A DNA stretch of 64,000 nt from Streptomyces sp. SCUT-3 (GTDB lineage Bacteria > Actinomycetota > Actinomycetes > Streptomycetales > Streptomycetaceae). A program made the position numbers and the translations under genes. Position 1 is the stretch's first letter. Every line of letters begins with the position of its first letter. The notes beneath the pieces were generated by a model that was given only the letters and a program-made list of their open reading frames with translations, was not told the DNA's origin and made no database searches. This document shows, piece after piece, positions 43,605 to 51,000 of the stretch. The stretch is taken from the NCBI RefSeq assembly GCF_014083985.1, contig NZ_CP046907.1:1000501-1064500 (forward strand). Reading direction: 5' to 3'.

Positions 43605-45365
43605 TCAGAGTCCCCTCGTCACCACTCTCTGCGGCTCGCCGTTGACCGTTACCGCGGAGTCGGCCTTCATCACGCGCACGGACATGTCGATCGGTGCGGG
43701 GCGGGCGTTGGCCGTTTCGGCCGCCGAGAGGTGCCGGACGTTGGAGGAGCCGTCGGCGAACGGGCGGACGGTGTGCGCCAGAAGGCGGGTCAGCTCATCG
43801 TCGAGGCCGCGCTGCAGTGGGGTGCCGTCAGGGCCGAAGGAGTCGATCTCGCGCTCGGCAAGTACCACGCCGGTCTCCGCGTGGGTGGCGGTGAAGCGCA
43901 GGATGCCGCTCTCGTTGTAGCGGAACTTGATCTCGATCTTGTTCCGGCGGATGTCCTGCTCGCGGGTCGGGAGATTCACCTCGATGTTGGCCAGGGGGAA
44001 GGCACGGTCGCTGTCGGCCGGGTAGCCGACCTCGCCCTCGATCACTGGCACGCGCACGAGGGAAGCGCCCGGCGTGTCCGGGTAGAAGTTGGCCGAACCC
44101 TCCGCGGGGAGCGTGGCGTTGCGTCGGATGATGGCACGGAAGCCCTTCTGCCCGCCCGCGCTCACAGCCGTGCCCAGGTCATAGCTGGTCACCAGGGAGA
44201 AGTCGCTGTCGTCGCCGAGTTCGCCGTCGAGGGACGCCGCATAGATGGCCGCGCCTCGGGCGACGGCGGTCATGGGCCGGCACAGGCCGCTGTCGACAAT
44301 GCGGTCGTGGCCGATGAGCTCGCCCAGGGCATGACGTACCTGGGGGATCTGCGAGGTGCCGCCGATCATCAGGACGGAGTCGATGGCGTCCGCGGTGATG
44401 GCCAGATCTTCCAGGGCCTGCTGGACCGGCTCCAGGGCGCGGGTGATGAGCGGGGTAATCGCCTCGGTGTACTCGGCCGCGGTGATCCTGACCTCACGCC
44501 TCGAAATCGAGGGGGCAAGGCCGACCGGGAGGTCGAAGAAGAGCGCGCCGTCCTTCGGCACGGAGGACAGGGCGATCTTCGTCAGCTCGACCGCCCGGCG
44601 CCACCGGCGTCGTTCAGCCTTGGTGAGCCGGTCCGGGGCCAAGCCGATCTTCTGCTGGATCAGCTGGGCCAGCGCATTGTCGAATTCCAGGCCCCCGAGA
44701 GTGGTGATACCGCGCGAGGTCTGCTCCTCGAAGAGGCCGTCGTCGTATTCGAGGACGGTGACGTCGATGGTGCCGCCGCCCCAGTCGAAGACGAGGAAAC
44801 GACCGGGGATCGGGACGTCGTGGGCGTACGAGATCGCAGCCGCAGTGGGCTCGTTGAGCAGGGCCCGGACCCTCACTCCGCCGAGCATTGCCGCGGCACG
44901 GGTGCGGTAGCGGGCACCGCCCGTGGCCTTGGCGGGGACGGTGACGACCGCGTCGGAGAGGTCGAGCAGCTGAGCGGAGACGCCTTCCTTCATCCTGCTG
45001 AAGAGGGAGGCGGCCGCGACCGTGCTGTGGAATTTCTCCGAACCGACCCAGACGTGATGTTCCTCGAGCTGTGCTGCGATCTCGAGGCCGTCGATGTCAC
45101 CGTCCTTCTCGGCACCGGAGCGGGTGCCGAGCATGCGCTTCACGGCGTCGAGCGGCTCACTGGTGCCGGTCTTCGCCTCCCAGCCGAAGCAGAGGGTGCG
45201 CTGGAGGTCGCGGACGGACAACACGGAGGGGAAGAGTTGATCGAACTCCGACATCTGCCACTGGGCGGGCACGTTGTCACCGTCGACTGGCAGCACTTCG
45301 GTGGTGTGCCCGTTCCAGTGGGCCACCACGGAGTTGCTGGTGCCGAAGTCGATACCGAAAGTCAC
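43605..45365 (-). CDS. Hsp70/DnaK-family chaperone in defence operon
   Basis: 586 residues. The nucleotide-binding domain is complete: phosphate-1 loop FGIDFGTSNSVVAHW, connect-1 LLNEPTAAAISYAHD, phosphate-2 loop LVFDWGGGTIDVTVLEYDDG and adenosine motif SVLMIGGTSQIPQVRHAL. A beta-sandwich substrate-binding domain follows (NIEVNLPTREQDIRR, IEIKFRYNESGILRFTATHA), but the helical lid is short and there is no acidic tail. It differs clearly from housekeeping DnaK (about 620 residues with a full lid). It is the last gene of a six-gene operon, and its start overlaps the GrpE-like gene by 4 bases. It probably remodels or holds a partner in that operon. Confidence 0.88.
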   Translation of the reverse strand: MTFGIDFGTSNSVVAHWNGHTTEVLPVDGDNVPAQWQMSEFDQLFPSVLSVRDLQRTLCFGWEAKTGTSEPLDAVKRMLGTRSGAEKDGDIDGLEIAAQLEEHHVWVGSEKFHSTVAAASLFSRMKEGVSAQLLDLSDAVVTVPAKATGGARYRTRAAAMLGGVRVRALLNEPTAAAISYAHDVPIPGRFLVFDWGGGTIDVTVLEYDDGLFEEQTSRGITTLGGLEFDNALAQLIQQKIGLAPDRLTKAERRRWRRAVELTKIALSSVPKDGALFFDLPVGLAPSISRREVRITAAEYTEAITPLITRALEPVQQALEDLAITADAIDSVLMIGGTSQIPQVRHALGELIGHDRIVDSGLCRPMTAVARGAAIYAASLDGELGDDSDFSLVTSYDLGTAVSAGGQKGFRAIIRRNATLPAEGSANFYPDTPGASLVRVPVIEGEVGYPADSDRAFPLANIEVNLPTREQDIRRNKIEIKFRYNESGILRFTATHAETGVVLAEREIDSFGPDGTPLQRGLDDELTRLLAHTVRPFADGSSNVRHLSAAETANARPAPIDMSVRVMKADSAVTVNGEPQRVVTRGL

Positions 45366-46261
45366 CGCGTTTTCCTTCCCGCCATCCGACGGTCCCCGTT
45401 GCCTTCGAAGCGGGGATGCGCCCCGTCGTCTCGCCGCCCGTCGTCTCTGTGCTGCTGCTTCTCGGGTTCCTGACCCCGGTGGTGCTTCTTCCTCTTCTGC
45501 TGCGCGGGAGCCTCCTTCTCCGGCTGCTTCCTCTCAGCTTCGGCATGTGTTGCTCTACGCCTCTGCTGGCGTGTCATTTCCTTGGGTGAAACCTTGGCAA
45601 CGGCCCGCAGCCATCCGCGTTCCACAAGCTTCCCGGACTCTGTGTCGACGTAGGCCGGCGCGACGATTTCATAGGTGACCGGACCTCTCTTCGTCACGCC
45701 GGGCTGGTCCTCCACGACGTTGAACAGCGACTGATCGCCGGCGTCGCCGACGATCTGCAGGCCGGCCTTCGCCGCCTCGTCGTCAAGGCGGGTCAGCACC
45801 ACCTTCAAGGTCTTCGCGTCCAGCGCCTGCCGGTGCAGAACGGCCAACTGGGCCAGGTGCATCTGGCGTGTGCGGATACTCTCCAGCACACCCTTGCGCA
45901 CTGCTTCGGTGAACTGGGGAAGCACTCGGCGCATCAGCTCGGTCCGGAAGGTGGAGACCAGATCGGTCTCGGTCTCCTTGTCGGCCAGAGCTGCGCCCAG
46001 TTTCTCCGTCGCCTCCTCCAACTCCTTCTCCACCACGGGCAGGAGCGTCTCGTTAACCGACTTCAGGATCGCGGCGGCGTCCAGAGTCCCCGGGGTGAAC
46101 TCGGGCACGTGGCTTTCGGTGAACCGCCAGGGAGCAGCCTTGGCCGCCCTGAGCTCACCACGATTCCGCACGCTCCCGTTGTTCGGCCCACGTCCCCGGT
46201 TCCGCCGGGATCCGTCACGGGGTCCAGAACTATTGTCACCTTTACCGGCTCCGTTGCTCAC
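45362..46261 (-). CDS. GrpE-like protein in defence operon
   Basis: 299 residues. The N-terminus is basic and Gly/Asn-rich. A long helical section (LLPVVEKELEEATEKLGAAL, FTEAVRKGVLESIRTRQMHL) is followed by AAKAGLQIVGDAGDQSLFNV, VTYEIVAPAYVD and GWLRAVAKVS. This order of coiled coil, then a small beta domain ending in an x-x-R/L-x-A-x-V-x-V strand, matches GrpE, the Hsp70 nucleotide exchange factor. A highly basic Gln/Arg/Lys tail extends beyond it. Similarity is by pattern only, but the Hsp70 gene directly downstream (4-base overlap) strongly supports it. Confidence 0.62.
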   Translation of the reverse strand: MSNGAGKGDNSSGPRDGSRRNRGRGPNNGSVRNRGELRAAKAAPWRFTESHVPEFTPGTLDAAAILKSVNETLLPVVEKELEEATEKLGAALADKETETDLVSTFRTELMRRVLPQFTEAVRKGVLESIRTRQMHLAQLAVLHRQALDAKTLKVVLTRLDDEAAKAGLQIVGDAGDQSLFNVVEDQPGVTKRGPVTYEIVAPAYVDTESGKLVERGWLRAVAKVSPKEMTRQQRRRATHAEAERKQPEKEAPAQQKRKKHHRGQEPEKQQHRDDGRRDDGAHPRFEGNGDRRMAGRKTR

Positions 46262-48000
46262 GATGTGCTGCTCTCTGGGTATTCAAGGGCTGCGGTGTCT
46301 TCGGCAGCCGGGGAAAGGCGCTCTGACGCCCTGGTGATTATTTCTCGGGCCGCCTCGATGCGTGACCACTCGCGGTCACTGTCCGTGGGCGGCGCGGTGA
46401 GCCTCGGCAGGGGCTCGGGCGGGAGTTCCAGCCGGTGGCTCGTGCCGGTGGGGGCCTTCCAGCGGTGCGGGGCGAGCGGGACGGCGAACCGGAATACTTC
46501 CTGCTGTTCCCGATCGGCCTTCTCGATCATGTCCTTGGCGCGGTTTATCCGGACGCGACCGCTGTCGTCGAGCTCCTTCCTCAGCGCCCGCCAGGCCTTC
46601 TTCCAGTCGTCCGCCCCGTCGGGCGCGCCGAGCACCATGTACGGGTTGAGCGGCTGGTCGCGTTCCCCGAGAGGTCGGTCCTCCAGGAAGCTCCGATTAT
46701 TCCGCAGCGTGGCCACGGCGCCTCCACCGAGCTGGTCCGGCACCGGGGGGCGGCCTTCGGCGTCCTGCTCCAAGAGTCTGAGGGCCTCCGTGATCTCCTG
46801 GCCGGCGCGCAGGTATGCCTGGATGTTTTGGGCCTCCCAGCGCACCGGCTGCGGGTGGTGCCGGAGCCTCGCGGCCATGTTGAGCGCAGCTCTTCTCCGC
46901 TGTTCCGCCGCCTCGTCGTCCCCGTGGAGGAGGGCGCGGTGCATCTGCCGCACGGCCCTGATCAGGGTCCGCACGCCGATCCAGCCGTTGAACTTCTTGT
47001 TGGTCGCGCTGCGCACGCGAAGGTCGATCCGCTCCAGGAGAACCCACAGTCGCTCGTCGGCGACGAGGGCGTCCGGGGCCTCTCCGGTCCGCCGCACCTC
47101 GCGCAGGGCGTCCAGGAGCTTCTGCGTCGGTGGCAGGAGGTCGGTCCACTCCTCGGTGATGGCCTCGGCGTCGTTGGCCTGCAGCCTCACCAGCAGGCGC
47201 CAGTCCTGCGGCCAGCTGCGACCGGGTTCCGTTCCCGGGCCTGCCTCCCGACGCTCCCGTTCCAGTGGCCAGGCCAGCAGGTCCATCTCCTCGTCGGTGA
47301 GGGACGCCGGGTCCAGGCGAGCACGGAAGTAGGCGGCACGGGATGTGCCGTCGCGCTCGGGGACCGCGCCGATCCACTCCTCGTCGATGTAGTCGTCGAG
47401 GAGTGGCCGGGGGAGCTTCGCCAGGAGCGCCCTCTGCCGAGGGGCCGGCACGTTGACCTCCATCAGGCGACGGTCGTCCTGGTAGATCTGCCACATGCTG
47501 CCCGGCTCCCCCAGGAGCGGCAGCGGCTTGTCCTCCAGCAGGGCGCGGGCGCGGTCGCCGAGTAGGCGGTTGAAGACGTCCAACCCGTGGTTCTGTGCCG
47601 TGACGAGCAAGGAGACGCCCTCGACCGGGTCGTCCTGCCGGGATGCCGTATCGGCCGCGGCCCGTGCCAGTTTCTGCGCGGAGAGCGTCCCGGTCTCCGC
47701 CTTCAGCGCGTCAGGCAGCATGGTTTCGGCGAAGGAGCGGGCACGCTCCCAGGCCTGCCGGTCGGTGAATCCCTCGGGGACCGGCTGGGGCACGGCCGGT
47801 TCCGGTTCCGGCTGCTTCTGCGGCGGAACGACCGGAGGAGGGCTGTCGGCGGCTTCCGCGCCCTGCGGAGCTTTCCCGACGGTCCGGTCCCGGGCGCGGG
47901 CCTGGTGGAGGGCGAGACGGCGGGCGATCTCGCGCTGCCGCAGCTCCTCCAGGCGGGCCTGCTCGTCCTGGCCCGCTCCCAGCGGGTTTCCTGCCGTCAT
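46258..48000 (-). CDS. Protein with degenerate J-like domain in defence operon
   Basis: 580 residues, mostly helical. The N-terminus is a charged coiled coil (ARLEELRQREIARRLALHQA) and a Pro-rich linker. The middle is not recognised (FNRLLGDRARALLEDKPLPL, LLPPTQKLLDALREVRRTGE). Near residues 452-500 there is a J-domain-like stretch: NPYMVLGAPDGADDWKKAWR, ALRKELDDSG, RVRINRAKDMIEKADREQ. This keeps helices II and III, but the HPD tripeptide is replaced by DDS. With Hsp70 and GrpE-like genes directly downstream, it is plausibly the Hsp70 co-chaperone or a client adaptor. ATG 48000 overlaps the helicase stop by one base. Confidence 0.6.
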   Translation of the reverse strand: MTAGNPLGAGQDEQARLEELRQREIARRLALHQARARDRTVGKAPQGAEAADSPPPVVPPQKQPEPEPAVPQPVPEGFTDRQAWERARSFAETMLPDALKAETGTLSAQKLARAAADTASRQDDPVEGVSLLVTAQNHGLDVFNRLLGDRARALLEDKPLPLLGEPGSMWQIYQDDRRLMEVNVPAPRQRALLAKLPRPLLDDYIDEEWIGAVPERDGTSRAAYFRARLDPASLTDEEMDLLAWPLERERREAGPGTEPGRSWPQDWRLLVRLQANDAEAITEEWTDLLPPTQKLLDALREVRRTGEAPDALVADERLWVLLERIDLRVRSATNKKFNGWIGVRTLIRAVRQMHRALLHGDDEAAEQRRRAALNMAARLRHHPQPVRWEAQNIQAYLRAGQEITEALRLLEQDAEGRPPVPDQLGGGAVATLRNNRSFLEDRPLGERDQPLNPYMVLGAPDGADDWKKAWRALRKELDDSGRVRINRAKDMIEKADREQQEVFRFAVPLAPHRWKAPTGTSHRLELPPEPLPRLTAPPTDSDREWSRIEAAREIITRASERLSPAAEDTAALEYPESSTS

Positions 48001-51000
48001 CAGAGCTCCTCCGCGAAGGTGTGCACCTGCTCGATCACCGCGGCAGGAGTCCGGTCCAGGCTGTAGGAGTCGGCGAAGGCGATCCTCGGGGCGAGGCCAC
48101 CAGCGCGGACCTCGTGGCGCAGAGCCCGGAGCCGTTCGTTTCCGCACTCCTCGGTGGCGGACTCCAGCGGATGCTTGACGGCGACTGCGACGGGCTCGCC
48201 GGTGAAGTCCGAGGTGAAGAGCGCCACCGGTCCGGCGGCGGTCTCCTTGAGGCTGACGGTGGGCTCCTCGTCCGCCCAGCCCTTCAGCAGGACGGCGTGC
48301 TCGTCCGGGTCGATCTGCAGTTTCCGGCCGCGCAGGGCGTCGGTCAGGTCGCGGGCGAGCCGCCAGTCGTACAGCGGGTGGAGGCGCATGTTGGAGTAGT
48401 CGCGCAGGCAGGCGTAGCAGGAGCTGCGGCAGTTCTGCGCATGGTGGTCGACCTCCAGGTCCTGTACGTACCGGTCGACCGCCCGGAGGAACTCGTCGAT
48501 GTGTTCCTCCGAACCGAGGTAGGTGCTGAAGCCCGCGCCGTTGTCGAGGCTGTCCGCCAGGTAGGCCATGACGGGAGCGGCCACCGGGGCGTCCGAGCCG
48601 TGGATGCCGCTGAGGAGTTCCTCCGGCTGCACGTCCAGGTGCGGGGCGGCGGCACGGCGCAGCAGGGCCGCCAGCGAGTACCAGGCGGCGCGCCGGCCGT
48701 GGTAGGCCTCGGGGAAGCCGTCGATCTGCTGGGACTTCGAGATGTCGAAGCGGAGGCCTCGGCTGGTGTCGAGGGCGCCCTTGGCCCCGACGAAGAGCAT
48801 GTCGGTGTGCTGGGTGGCGCCGAGGGCGATCTCCAGGTCGGCTTCCGCCTTGGGGTGGTCCAGAGCGAGGTATCCGCGCCACGGGCCGGTGTTCTTGACG
48901 AACCGGAAGAGCTTTCCGGCGTTGGTGTTGACGATGTAGCGGTCGCCGCTGCCGGTGTGGACGACCATCCAGTCGTCGGCGGCGCGGTGAATGCGCGGGG
49001 CGGTCTTCTCCAGGTCGGTGGCGGTCCGTGCGCTGGTGGCGTTGGAGCCGAGCTCCCGGTAGCCGTCGTAGTCCCGTGCTTCGCGGGCGGCCCGGAAGCC
49101 TGCGGGTTCCCGGAAGGGGACGGCCCTGTAGTACTTGCTCTCCGCGCCGCAGGCGGGGCAGGTGCCGGCGCTCCCGGTCTCCGGGTCGACGACGGCCTGC
49201 GGGTCCACGTGGGAGCAGATCCGGCACATGGCGACCAGCTGTTCCGGTCCGAACGGGTCCTCGGCGGCCTGCACTCCGCGGCCGCTCGGGACGAGGGAGA
49301 CCACTCCCACGGAGCGGAGCAGACGGCCGTCCTGCGGGGTTTCGCTGCCCGGTGCGAACTTGCTGAGGGCGACGGCCAGGTCGCGGTTGACGGAGTCGGC
49401 CGGCGGCCAGGGGAAGGTCTTCTGCGGGATGCTCCGGTAGAGGAGGCGGGAGCGGGTCGGGAAGCCGAACATGGGCAGGAGGCCGGCCTCCGCCAGACGC
49501 TGGCTGAGGTCGGGGTGGCCGACCGTCCGGGCCGCCACCTCGTCGACCTGGTCGAGGAGTTCGTCGACGGCGGCCACCGGGTCGATGGCGGCGATGCTCT
49601 CCGGTGTTCCGGCCTGGAAGGCGGCGGCAGCGGCTCTGATGCGGTCCGGGTGCTCGGCGGTCCAGCGGCGGACGGCACCGCGATGCATCGGCCAGTCGGC
49701 GGCGAGGCCGAACTGTCCGTGGACGTTGGTCGTCATGTCCGGCCCCTTCCGGCGGTCCTCCGGCTGCAGGGGTTCGAAGGCCTGGCGCAGGACCTCTCCC
49801 AGCAGGACCCGCCGGAAGACGGAGACCATGCCGAGGACCAGGTAGGGCGGCGGAGTCGGATCGTTGGTGATGGCTTCCGGGCGGGCGAAGTAGTGCTCGT
49901 CGTGACTGCGGCCGCGGCAGACGGTGAGGGCTACGGCGACCGGGCTGTTGCGTCGGCCGGCGCGCCCCACCCGCTGCTGGTAGTTGAAGCGGGTGGGCGG
50001 CATGTTGGCCATGATCACGGTGTTGAGGGGGCCGATGTCGACACCGGCCTCCATGGTCGTGGTCACGGAGAGCAGTTCCAGGCCGTCCGCCTGCGGGACG
50101 TCGTCGTCGCCGAGGAAGACGTCCTGGAAGAGGCTCTGCCGGCGCTGGGCCTCCAGCCGGTCCGTCTGGCCGGTCAGCTCCGCGGTGCGCAGGGGGAAGT
50201 CACCGGTGCGGTGGGCGGCCTTCCACGCGTAGTAGTCGTCTTCGAGGACTCCGCTGTACTGCTGGGGCACAGCGGGCAGCGGGGTCAGGCACTTGGTGCA
50301 CAGCCCCGCACCCGGGTGAAGGTGCGGCCGGTGGCAGGAACGGCACGTCCAAGTCTTGTTCTCGCCGGGGCGGAGCGCCACCTTCTCCGGCTTGATGACG
50401 TAATCGACCACGGCGTCCTTCCAGACACCGAGCACCCGGTCCTCGACCGTCTGCACATCGGTGCCTTGGCGTTCGGCGATCTGCTTCCAGAAACGCTTCA
50501 GAGGCGCGGGCGGCCCCTGCAGGGAGGCACGTATCCGGGTGAAGCGCCGCATCAGGCCGAGGATCCGCAGGCTGGCCCGCGCCACGGCCTGGTCGCTCTC
50601 CGGGCCGGTCTCCAGAGGCGAGCGGTCGTCGCGCAGGCAGAGCCAGCCGAGCCCGAGCGATTCGAAGTCACGGCCGCCGCCGGAGAAGAGGCTGCCGATG
50701 GTCTCGAGGCGGAGGCGGGAGCGGATGCGGTTGAGGAGTTCCTCCTGTGCCTGGGTGTCCACCACCGCTTCCCCGTCCCGTTGCCAGTTGTAGAGCGCGG
50801 TCCAGGGCTGTCCGGCCGAGGTCTGCTGGAGCGAGGCCGCGGGGCCGGCGGGGTTGGTGCCGTACTTCAGCAGCATGCCTTCGAGGTCGGAGGCGAGGTC
50901 GTCCAGGGAGGGCAGTTCGGAGAACTTGCGTTCCAGGTCGGGGAGGAGTTCCGGTTCCGCGTCGAGGTCGTCGGCAAGGATCGCCTTCAGGCGCCCCCAG

